Of a stretch of DNA of 64,000 bases, positions 45,115-53,974 are shown in pieces. The position numbers and the translations under genes were made by a program. The notes under the pieces were generated by a model that worked only from the letters and a program-made list of their open reading frames with translations, was not told the origin of the DNA and did no database searches. Source of the DNA: Chelydra serpentina. Its lineage: Eukaryota > Chordata > Testudines > Chelydridae. Each line of letters starts with the position of its first letter. Position 1 is the first letter of the stretch. Where the stretch lies: positions 5,146,001 through 5,210,000 of the forward strand of contig JBAIAC010000018.1 of the NCBI GenBank assembly GCA_037349315.1, given 5' to 3'.

Positions 45115-45783
45115 TAAGAGGGAAGTCTCCAATCTGTTTTTTCCCCTTTTTCTGTTGTCTGATTTTCAAACTCCTTCTCATGAGTCAGTATTGTGCTACA
45201 ATGGTGCTGAATGCTGATGAACCAATACTTGGCACAATCCCAGCAAGTAATCTCCGGGCCTTAATTTGTGTTCTGTACACCTGACCTGAATTTTTTGCAG
45301 GTAATTTGCAGGTCAGGGAACATATCAGAAGCAAGCAATTTTAGGAGGTGCCAATACATACAAGCGAATAATGGTTATTTTGACTCTGGCTTTCTTCAGT
45401 CTCATTCTCTCTCCCGGCATTAGTGTTTCATTGCTATTAGAGTGCTTTGCATATAATTACCAAGAGCTTTAGGTTATAATTACATTGCCATTTAGTACAT
45501 TTATAATGAGGAAAGAATGAAAAAAACAGTGAATTAAATATGTAATGACTGTTGGTTTTTGTGCCTTTTGCTTTCTTAACTCCTTCATTAATATTTTGCA
45601 ATGTTTATGAGGAGTTACCTGGGAAAATAACCAATGCATTTACTTAAACATGTCACAACCGAGCTAGGAACTGAGAGAAGAGAGCAAGATGAACAGATAG
45701 TATTCAGGATTTGTTTTAAAGATGCTGTTTAAATAACATTTTGCAAGTGTATACTTCACATGGGATGTACAAAAATCCTCAGG
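45115..45783. other. Unassigned noncoding stretch
   Basis: No gene or repeat recognised; AT-rich. Confidence 0.5.
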
Positions 45784-45860
45784 ATTGGACCAATTCTGCT
45801 CCCATTGAAGTAAATGGTAAAACTCACATTGACTTCAGTGAGGGCAGAGTTCAGCCAAAA
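45784..45860. mobile_element. Palindromic element with ATTGAAGTAAATGG core
   Basis: ATTGGACCAATTCTGCTCCC and ATTGAAGTAAATGGTAAAAC are followed by the mirror half ACATTGACTTCAGTGAGGGC and AGAGTTCAG. Same family as 25162-25250. Confidence 0.55.
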
Positions 45861-46244
45861 CTAAGCACTAATGAAAATACCATAGTATCTTTTATGCTAA
45901 ACTTTCCAAGTATTTTACGAACCATGCATGGCCTAAGTCCCTGCCCCATCCATAGCAGGGCACACAGATCCTGAAATAGTGTCCAAACCTCAACTATCTC
46001 CCTCGGCTTGGAGATCAGTATGGTTTCCCCTCCAGGACCTCTGCAGTCTTTGCTCTCTATTGCCCTTTCTTTAGAGACCTACTCTCACATCCCTTGAATG
46101 TCAGATGTAATTAATTAGCCACATATGCCAAAAAGTCAGCATAACTTTAGCAGCTCCTAGCAAGGTTGTAACAACTGATAAAAGAGTAAATCCAGAGCAA
46201 GGCCCTGCTACCCTGGGACAGGCATTGCTATCTTTAAAAAAAAA

Positions 46245-46385
46245 AAAAAAATAGATGGGGCACTGAACGTTTAAGTGACCTGTCCAAACTGTCACAGCAT
46301 GTTAGTGTCAAAGAGAGCAATGAACCCAGGAGTCCTGACTCAAAACTCAGGCAGGAAGACTATCCGATGACTTGACCTAGGGTCT
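46245..46385 (-). mobile_element. MIR-type SINE, antisense
   Basis: Plus-strand reading: GGGGCACTGAACGTTTAAGT, GACCTGTCCAAACTGTCACA, then AATGAACCCAGGAGTCCTGA and GACTATCCGATGACTT. This is the reverse of the MIR core and head. An A15-type run precedes it at about 46215-46231. Confidence 0.75.
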
Positions 46386-46399
46386 GCAGATACTATGAG

Positions 46400-46757
46400 T
46401 AGAGCTGTGCAAATTGATTTTTCAGTTTGCCAGCCATACCAAAAGTTTGGGGCGGGGAGGAGTTGCTTTAGGGTCAACCAAAAACAAATTTTTAGTAAAC
46501 TAAAAAAAATTTCAAAACATTTTTGTTTAGTTTGAGCTTTTTGAACATTGTTTTAAATAAAACTGAAGTAAATTTCAAAGTGAAAAGTAATTACAAATCA
46601 AAATGTTTCATTTGTCATAACAAAACATTTTGATATTTTCAGAGGCGTTTTTTTTCCCCACCAAAACAATTCAGCCAAATTCAATCCAAATTTGCAAAAT
46701 GTTTTGGTCAACCTGAATCTGCATTTTTTAACAAAAAATAATTTTGCCCAGCTCTAA
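46400..46757. mobile_element. AT-rich MITE-like element with TAGAGCTG ends
   Basis: TAGAGCTGTGCAAATT at the left matches the reverse complement of ATTTTGCCCAGCTCTA at the right with two or three differences. The interior is AT-rich with many AAAATTT and TTTTGG words, like 13063-13504. No coding frame. It lies between two antisense MIR pieces. Confidence 0.7.
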
Positions 46758-46764
46758 CCATACA

Positions 46765-46832
46765 TGTGAGAGCTGGGGTTAGAATGCAAGAACCCCCTCG
46801 TTCTTAACCCATTTGACCATGCTGCCTCTCAT
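46765..46832 (-). mobile_element. MIR-type SINE head fragment, antisense
   Basis: GAGCTGGGGTTAGAATGCAA, GAACCCCCTCGTTCTTAACC and TTTGACCATGCTGCCTCTC are the reverse of a MIR-like SINE head. It is separate from the copy at 46245, which already contains its own head. Confidence 0.55.
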
Positions 46833-48524
46833 GCTGGTGACCTGCCCCTGCTTGCAGCCAGAGATCACACGGACTCTTCAGCAAGGCAACCAGTTTAGCT
46901 GCAGACTGAGAGAGAGCTTGCTGTGGCATCAGTGCTAGCCTGGGCAGCACTGCTCCAAAATCAGCATCCTGATCTGGAGCCCTTTGAAACATCGAGGGAC
47001 CGACCCATGAGTATGTTTTTCAACAGTCAAGAGGCCTGCTGTAAATAAGTAACTTGTGATCATTAAGAAGAAAAAAAACATGGCCCGCTTTCAGCCCTTG
47101 CAATTTCATCATCAGGTTGTTTTTCTTTTTTCAAGGTTAGCTTTGCAAGGAGGCGCAGGAGAACTCAGTCTCCTTTACATTCCTAGGTCCTCCCTGGCTG
47201 TAGGATTCATGGTGCCAAGGAGGATGCTGAATACCTAAAAAGCACCTCATCCCTACACCACTCCCATACAGATATCAAATTTAGTCTCCAGGACTTAAGC
47301 TATGAATGATTCCATGAGTCTGTAACAATAAATACTTTGTTTTGTAATAGGTTTCTTCAGTTAAACAATAATGCTTCAAGGTCTATTTTAGTCCCAGGTC
47401 TATGTATCTATTTCGGATCCATGGCTAGTGAGGAGTGGCACTAAACTGTTATTGAGGCATGTGAAAAGGCATTGTAAAGCTAAAATATTTCCACTCAGTT
47501 GAGAACATCAGCTATAAACTCTCAGTGCCTTACATGCTTGTGTGAAATATACTTTTCCTGACAATGCATTGAGCTTGTTGTTATCAATAAACATGATGCG
47601 CATGTAGTAAAGTGACTGGTGTTGTAACATATTTCAAGTTGATATGAGGGGTTAGGATTTGACAAAGAGAGGCTGTTATTTCTAAAGATTGAATTTCGAG
47701 AAATTTTTGTCTATAGATAAGATGGTCAGACTTGTCCATACAGTATAAGCCTAGATTCTGTAAGTTATCTTTGAGTGATTTATAAGTAGCAAGCAATTGA
47801 GGCGGAGAGAAGGGTCATTCAGCTGTATAGGAAGCAACTTTGATGGTAGCCACATAACTAATTAGTGATGGCTAATTCATAGATGATCATTTGAACATAT
47901 AGCAGCTTGAAGTTGTTGTGTTAAGTACTTTGCATTTTAAGGCTTTGAGCCTGCAAGCCTTTGCATGGCACACAGCAAGATGTGCTAAACTGCTGCACTC
48001 CCGCACAAGTGTGAGCAGTAGTCAAAATTTCAATGACATTTCTTTTGAAAAAATTTGAAAAAAGAATACAATGAAAGAAACTCACGTATTTTGCCTCCCC
48101 CCCAAACCATCTCTAAAGAACAGAGAATACACAAATGTATCAATACCGTTAAGCACTAGTCCTAGTCCTCTACCCTGAGTGAAAGTGTCAATATCCTTGT
48201 GACAAAAAAAGCTGATATGTGCAAAAATAAATAAATAAATGAACAACATCCTTTTTTTTAAAGTTGCAAAGTTGCGCGCTTAAGTACAGAAGTACCAGAT
48301 TAAACTCACCTGTGGAGCTTCTCAATGAAACAGTTGCAAGCATTTTTCAATGGGGGTCAAACAATGTATTTTTCCCTAACTCTGAAATTTAAAAAATAAA
48401 TAAATAGTCAGCCAGTGACAGACACCAGGCATGGAAAATTTCAGCCCAAATGGCAGAAGTTTGGCAATGTTATAAGCAACTGAAAAAAAAAATCTTATAA
48501 TGACAAATCGTATCATGGCATCTA
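46833..48524. other. Unassigned noncoding stretch
   Basis: No gene supported. A (TAAA)n run lies at about 48226-48240. No recognisable transposon. Confidence 0.45.
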
Positions 48525-48740
48525 AAAGCCTATGAGCCCAGACTTTTAATGGTATTTAGGCATTGCTGTGCTCAGTGTTGTAATGCCTAACTGATTTAGG
48601 AGTCTAAATCTCAAAAAGATTTAGGCATCTAGGAGCAAAAATCCCATTGACAGCTGGCACCTAAATACTTTTAAAAATCTAGGCCTAAGTTGCTTTTGAA
48701 AATAGGACTTGGGCTTCTAAGTCACTCTAAGCATTTTTGA
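48525..48740. mobile_element. Decayed amniote repeat (TTTAGGCATCTAGG lexicon)
   Basis: AGCCCAGACTTTTAATGGTA, TTTAGGAGTCTAAATCTC, AGATTTAGGCATCTAGGAGC and CACCTAAATACTTTTAAAAA appear in palindromic order around a worn CCCATTGACAGC. Related to the pieces at 23150 and 53445. Confidence 0.5.
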
Positions 48741-49348
48741 AAGTGTTTACTCCTTACCTATAGGCTTCACTACTAATTCTGGCTATAAATATAATATAAC
48801 AATATGTTAGTGATGATGTGCTGGTGATGAGAGTACTATAACCTGCATTTCTCCACAGAGAGGCACTGGACCTAACCATGTTCAGTTTTCACTCAGTCCT
48901 TATTCAGGTAAAAGTCTTATTTAACGTAATGGGAGTTTTACCCATGGAAAGACTGAATAAAAAGGGAGTAAGGACTTTAGAATTCCTCCTCTGCCCCATG
49001 ACACTTATTTGTAGTCATCACAAAGACAATAGGAAAAGTTGGATTGACCCAGTAGGATTTCCATAGAAAACTTTTACACCTGTTTAAATCTCAAAGGAAG
49101 AATCATACCAATTTAAAATGCCAATCTTAATTTACTTTCTAATTCTATTAAAATAAAATTGCATACCCCCTCTGAAAATTGATATTAGAGATTAGGTTTA
49201 ACTCAAAAGTCAGATGAGCATATGGAGCTGTAGAGGTTTAAGAATATTATATAATCATATGTTGCTTCAGGTATGCTGTAAAAACTTTCAGAGTTAAATA
49301 TGGAGTAAGAAAATGTAAATATGAATAGCCTGGTTCAGATTCACGGGG
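48741..49348. other. Unassigned noncoding stretch
   Basis: No gene or repeat recognised. Confidence 0.5.
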
Positions 49349-49450
49349 TGGGATTTTCAAAAGTGCCTAAGTGATTTAGGATCACAACATGTAGATTTTC
49401 AATTGAAGTAATGCTGTTAAGTCACTTATGCACTTTTAAAATCCTATCCA
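49349..49450. mobile_element. Fold-back element, about 24-bp inverted ends
   Basis: GGGATTTTCAAAAGTGCCTA plus AGTGA at the left (49350-49374) pairs with TCACTTATGCACTTTTAAAA plus TCCTA at the right (49422-49446), with a one-base indel and few mismatches. The centre is a short AT-rich loop. It is a member of the TTTTCAAAAGTGCCTAAGTG family. Confidence 0.65.
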
Positions 49451-50021
49451 CAATGGAGTTAATGAAATAAAATACTATGTATACAATGGTGGACTACTTT
49501 AGAAAATGCTGATTCAGTATCTGCTACTAGAAAATATACTGCCTGTCTTACTGTAGTTAATATTTTAACTTTCATTTAATTATTTCCTCTGCAAACAAAA
49601 TCAACGTTGTTCAGATTAGCAACGTATTAGTGCTAGTTGAAACAAGAATGAGTTTTTGTCCTCAGAATTCACTACAAAACTTGATGTTTATTAAATAGAA
49701 GTTTGAGGGATTTGGCAAAGGGTAGAGTCGGGGGCACATATTTCATGTAACCAAAGCTCTCTTGAATTTATACCACATTGGCATTAGTTAGTGACTAAAA
49801 TATTTTGTTGGACTCATGGATTTACCTTTTGAAAATCCAGCTATGTTTTACACTTGTATCATGGCACTGCTTAAGTCCCATTAAGTTATAATTTCATCCA
49901 CAGTAAAATAAGCTGTTTTTATTTTTTGTAGTGTTTGTTTTTGTTGTTGTTGTTTGCTGTGGGATGTTTTTTTTCCTCGTTTTTTTTTTTGCAAAAAAGA
50001 CACACTAGCACTTTTGCACAA
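49451..50021. other. Unassigned noncoding stretch
   Basis: T-rich and TTG-repeat sequence near 49910-49990. No gene. Confidence 0.5.
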
Positions 50022-50038
50022 AAGTGGCCCACACTGGT

Positions 50039-50056
50039 GGGGGGGGGGGGGGGGGG
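50039..50056. repeat. G18 homopolymer inside the MITE
   Basis: Eighteen consecutive G directly after the left terminus of the MITE. Runs like this can form G-quadruplexes and are unstable; the length may also be a sequencing or assembly estimate. Confidence 0.9.
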
Positions 50057-50315
50057 AGTGTCGATCTAAGATACGCAACTTCAGCTACGAGAATAGCGTA
50101 GCTGAAGTCGACGTATCTTAGATCGAATTAAAATTACTTACTTCGGGTCCACACAGCGCAGGCTCGCTCCCCCATCGACTCTGCTTACTACTTGTGCCGA
50201 GCTGGAGTTCCGGAGTCAACGGGGAGCACTTCTGGGATTGATTTATTGCGTCTACATGAGATGCGATAAATCAATCCCAGAAGATCAATCTCTACCCACC
50301 GAATCGGGCGGGTAG

Positions 50316-50494
50316 AATCATAGAATATCAGGGTTGGAAAGGACCTCAGGAGGTCATCTAGTCCAACCCCCTGCTGAAAGCAGGACCAATCCCCAATTTT
50401 TGCCCCAGATCCCTAAATGGCCCCCTCTAGGATTGAACTCACAACCCTGGTTTTAGCAGGCTAATGCTCAAACCACTGAGCTATCCCTCCCCCC
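50316..50494 (-). mobile_element. tRNA-derived SINE with CR1-like tail (Cry/tortoise Pol III type)
   Basis: On the minus strand it opens with GGGGGGAGGGATAGCTCAGT. The Pol III A box TAGCTCAGTGG lies at 50483-50473 and the B box GTTCAATCC at 50438-50430, both as in a tRNA gene. After a short body comes a tail GGTTGGACTAGATGACCTCC and TTCTATGATTCT that resembles CR1 3' ends. This is the structure of the cryptodiran Cry SINE, which is mobilised by CR1 machinery. GGGTAG occurs directly at 50310-50315 and again at 50503-50508, a possible but offset target duplication. It sits in the opposite sense to the plus strand and within a MITE. Confidence 0.9.
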
Positions 50495-50525
50495 ACTATT
50501 ATGGGTAGTGTAGACGTACCCATAA

Positions 50526-51524
50526 TTAGACCCAAGCTTTTATTGTACTGCAATCGTTATCTGAAACAAACTTGGCAAAAACCTTTGTTTGTGATCACTG
50601 TATGTCAAACAACAGACATATGATGTGAGTTCTCATTTTTCAAACTTTTACATATAAGGTTTAAAATTCTTTGACAGCAGCAATATCCTTCAAGCATGAT
50701 CTTAGTAAACAAGTCTTCAGAAAGCTATGAGGTATAAAGAACCTTTGATAGATAAATGAATAACATCAGAACTAATGCTCTGCTTAATGGATGTACAACT
50801 TTACCGGCATCCATTAATTTGTGTATGAATGCACCATAAGTGTAGGTGGACTTCCAGTCAATTATACTTCAGCTAAGCATGACACAAAGAGCACACAGCA
50901 AAACAGCCTCCTTGAAGAAGCAGTAATGGAAAACAACAGGACAGATAATCATGAGGGATTATTGCACTGGCTCATAAATCCACACCAACGCTGACAAGAA
51001 TTCAACTCTGAAAATGACAAACCTCCTCTTTCTCATGTGATGGTGGGTTCTGGGATGCTCGGCTAATGGACTCATTTTGCTAAAGCCTATATCTGTGCCA
51101 CTGCTTGATGTGGGTTTTATTTATTTATTTATTGTTTTCACGTAACCTACACGGTGACATTTCTTTGGCTTTAATCCAAGTGACAAATGTGACTCTCTAA
51201 ACTCTCACCCAATAGTGAAATTTTTATCAACATTTTTCTTTAAACATTGTTTTATATTTATAGTAAATTACAAAGAACAAGGGTAAACAGAAAGTGCCAT
51301 ATTCTGCTCTGGGTTACACACCATGCAGAAGCACCAGTCGTGTATTTGATCAGGATGATTAAATTGGTTCAAATAAAATAAGAAGTGACCTCAATGAAAC
51401 CCAAACCACTTCTGCAGTATTAATGGTCTGTTTGCTTTTTTTAAATTCATGCTTAATTTAACTCTGAACTTTCTGGCTTTGGCCAGGATTAGAAATAAAA
51501 ATGACAAGAGATGTTTTTTCTAGA
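50526..51524. other. Unassigned noncoding stretch
   Basis: A (TTTA)n run lies at about 51116-51135. No gene or transposon recognised. Confidence 0.5.
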
Positions 51525-52690
51525 TACATGGTAATTGCTATACTGGATCAGCATAATGATCTGTGTACTCCAGTGCCCTGTCAGGTACTGTGTCAAGTAT
51601 AAGACACTGCAGAAGAAGATGGAAGAAACCCCTTAATAGCCAGTTATATAATATTCTGGCCCTACAGGAAGTTTCTTCCCAACACCAGGTATTTAGCAAT
51701 TAACTTATGCCCAGAAGTAGGAGGGCTTTCCACTCCTTAATTTTTATCTTGTTGTTTGCATCTTATTTTCCTTATAAACTTCTAAACCTATCTTGAATCC
51801 TACTAAGTTATTGGTGCCAACGATATCTCATGGCAGAGAATTTCACAATTATGTTGTGCTAAAAAAAGTATTTCCTTTTATTTTTAAATCTGTTCCCTTT
51901 CATTTTCCTTGGCAACCCCATTGCTATATTACAAGAAGGGTATACAAGTGCACTCAACTGACCTTCTTTATAGCATTCTTTACATCTCCTCTCTAACATT
52001 TGTTATACCCTGATAGTATCCCCCTCATTCACTTCCTCTTATCTACACAAAACAATCCCAAACTTGTCAATCTCTCCTCATATGGAAGTCTTTCAATTTC
52101 AGTGCACTTCTCTAGACCTTCTCCATCTCTGATTTATCCATTTTAAGTTGGGTGACCGTAACTGAATATGGTATTAAAGGTGAGAGGGTACCTTGATACC
52201 CCATCTTTTTAATTAGTGTCTACAGTTAATTCATAATCCATCAATGTGACTAAATTGTGTAAATAGTTCCTTCCCATGTTTATTACCCTGCATTTATCAA
52301 CAGTGCGTTTAATTTGTCACTGCCTAGCTGCGTTAGGTCCCTCTGGAACTCCTCAGTCTGCTCTGGTTTTGATTACTCTACATTCTTTTATCAGAGGGGT
52401 AGTCGTGTTAGTCTGGATCTGTGGACGCGACAAGGAGTCCTGTGGCACCTTATAGACTAACTGACGTATTGAAGCATAAGCTTTCGTGGGTGAATACAAC
52501 AAAGTGGGTATTCACCCACGAAAGCTAATACTCCAATACGTCTGTTAGTCTATAAGGTGCCACAGGATTCCTTGTCGCTTCTAAATTCTTTTGAATCATC
52601 TGCAATTTTTGCCACTTCATTTTTGAATCATTTCTTTATGCCATTAATAAATATTAGAATAAATGTAAATAATGGATTTTTTGGTTCACT
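51525..52690 (-). mobile_element. Ancient CR1/L3-like LINE, antisense, with an insertion
   Basis: Strongly diverged. On the plus strand: ATTGCTATACTGGATCAGCA (3' terminus), AAAAAAGTATTTCCTTTTAT (ORF2 end region), TCTCCTCATATGGAAGTCTT, then TGCATTTATCAACAGTGCGT and AATCATCTGCAATTTTTGCC from further upstream in the element. These follow the same order as in better preserved CR1. An inverted-dimer repeat interrupts it at 52390-52584; the CR1 text continues across that insert. The most decayed CR1 of the window. Confidence 0.8.
52390..52584. mobile_element. Inverted-dimer repeat with 70-bp arms
   Basis: Arm 52428-52497 and arm 52508-52577 are reverse complements with about five mismatches in 70 bases, around a 10-base spacer. 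The unit carries GTGGCACCTTATAGACTAAC and CTTTCGTGGGTGAATAC, words of a dispersed repeat frequent in reptile genomes, usually seen as a single unit starting CAGAGGGGTAG. ATTCTTTT occurs at 52382-52389 and again at 52585-52592, fitting an 8-bp target duplication. It is a head-to-head dimer, noncoding and hairpin-forming. Confidence 0.85.
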
Positions 52691-52987
52691 AGCCAAACCA
52701 AATTTTTTTTAAAAAAAAATCCATTTTCTGTCATACAAAACAGTGTGTTCAACCCAAAATGAAATGTTTTGTTGTTCTCGAGGTTTTTTACCTTCTTAAA
52801 ATTGAAGTAACACAAGCTGAAAAGTCAAAATGTTTCATTTTGACAAGTTGAAGTGGAACAATGAGTATTTCAGAATTTATATGTTTTATCAATGTAATGA
52901 CACATATTTGTTAAATTGTACAGTCAACCCAAGTCTGCATTTTTCAGCCAAAAAAAAACTTGTGGCCAAAACCTCTCTGCTCTAATA
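52660..52987. mobile_element. Partial AT-rich MITE-like element
   Basis: The interior words (CAAAATGTTTCATTTTGACA, TTTTTCAGCCAAAAAAAAAC) match the style of 13063-13504 and 46400-46757. The right end CTCTGCTCTAATA may be a decayed terminus; the left terminus abuts or overlaps the CR1. Confidence 0.4.
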
Positions 52988-53444
52988 TATATATATTAAA
53001 ACAAAAATCTGTCCAAGAATGGATATTTGGGCCATTCCACTATTAATCACTTTCCCTGCTGAAAATTTAACATCTACTTTTACTCTTTGTTTTCTATCTT
53101 TTAACTAATACTAGATATTTCCTATATGACTGATATTTTCAGCCTAATTTCTAAATATGTTAAGAGAAACATCTGAAATTTCAGACATTTATCTCACTCC
53201 AAACCTTGAAATCTTTTTATTCTTTGCCACCATCAAAGAATTGTCCAACAAGAAGTAATTCTCCTGCATGGTGGTGATCATGGTCCCAGCCACTCCCAAT
53301 ACAGTGGTCAATATTCTAAGTTTAGTGGGTCAACTGCAGGTGTATACATTTGTGAGCAACTGTGGATGTATACTATGGTGGATCAATATTATAACAAAAG
53401 AGCTCTTCCATAGCTCCTCTTTCTAAACTACCGTGACCCAGATT
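52988..53444. other. Unassigned noncoding stretch
   Basis: AT-rich; no gene or repeat recognised. Confidence 0.5.
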
Positions 53445-53568
53445 TTCAGAACTGCATACTCATAATTTGTGCAGGCAATTTCTGTAATTGTCTATGGCCC
53501 AGACTTTTAAAGTTACCTGGGTGTTGCTCTTCTTAGGATTGCAAGACCTAAGGGATCTAAATGGCTAA

Positions 53569-53671
53569 TTCTCATTTTCAAAAGTGACTTCGGCACTTAG
53601 GAGCCTACGTACCATTCACTTTCAGTGAGACTTGCAATCCTAAGTGCTCAAGTCACTTTTGAAAATAGGAC
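53569..53671. mobile_element. Fold-back element with about 34-bp inverted ends
   Basis: ATTTTCAAAAGTGACTT and GCACTTAGGA (53569-53602) pair with TCCTAAGTGCTCAAGTCACT and TTTGAAAAT (53638-53671), with few mismatches. The centre has ACCATTCACTTTCAGTGAGA. A further half-copy of the same lexicon lies upstream (53445-53568). It ends about ten bases before the next MITE. Confidence 0.7.
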
Positions 53672-53681
53672 GTAGCCATCT

Positions 53682-53974
53682 AAGGGCTTGTCGACACAGT
53701 GTGTTAGTCTGCACTAGAAGGATGTACATTCTGCTGCACACTAGTGTTTTGTGCACGAACTGACCAGCCTGAGCCCTGCTGGCATGCACTAAAAGTTCCC
53801 TAGTGCACATATTAATATAATCTATTTTCAAACCATCCTACATTAATGCGCACTAGGGAACTTTCAGTGCATGCCAGCAGAGATCATTTGGGTGAGTTAG
53901 TGACTGACATGCTAGTGCGCACTAGAACTTACACCTATCTGGTGTGGGCTAATGCACCGTATAGACAAGCCTTT
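53682..53974. mobile_element. hAT-like fold-back MITE (AAGGGCTTGTCTACAC family)
   Basis: The left end AAGGGCTTGTCGACACAGTG and right end (reverse complement AAAGGCTTGTCTATACGGTG) are inverted repeats. Inside, CTGCTGGCATGCACTAAAAG and the next 15 bases (53776-53810) pair with 53846-53880 at all but two of 35 positions. The whole element is thus a large imperfect palindrome. Flanks GCCATCTA and GTCATTTT agree at five of eight positions. No transposase. Confidence 0.85.

Larger units (their letters stand above)
50022..50525. mobile_element. hAT-like MITE with two internal hairpins, carrying a SINE
   Basis: The left end AAGTGGCCCACACTGG is followed by G18. The right end is GTGTAGACGTACCC, the turtle hAT MITE terminus type. 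Hairpin 1: 50062-50089 with 50097-50125 (CGATCTAAGATACG...CTACG), one indel. Hairpin 2: CTTCTGGGATTGATTTATTG from 50229 with its complement ending at 50283. The body is CpG-rich. The tRNA-derived SINE (50316-50494) interrupts it near its right end. Without the SINE the MITE is about 320 bp. Confidence 0.85.

Noticed and set aside
50316..50494. Possible true tRNA gene, because Pol III A and B boxes are present
   Set aside because: The body does not continue as a tRNA cloverleaf and it ends in a CR1-like tail, so it is a SINE.
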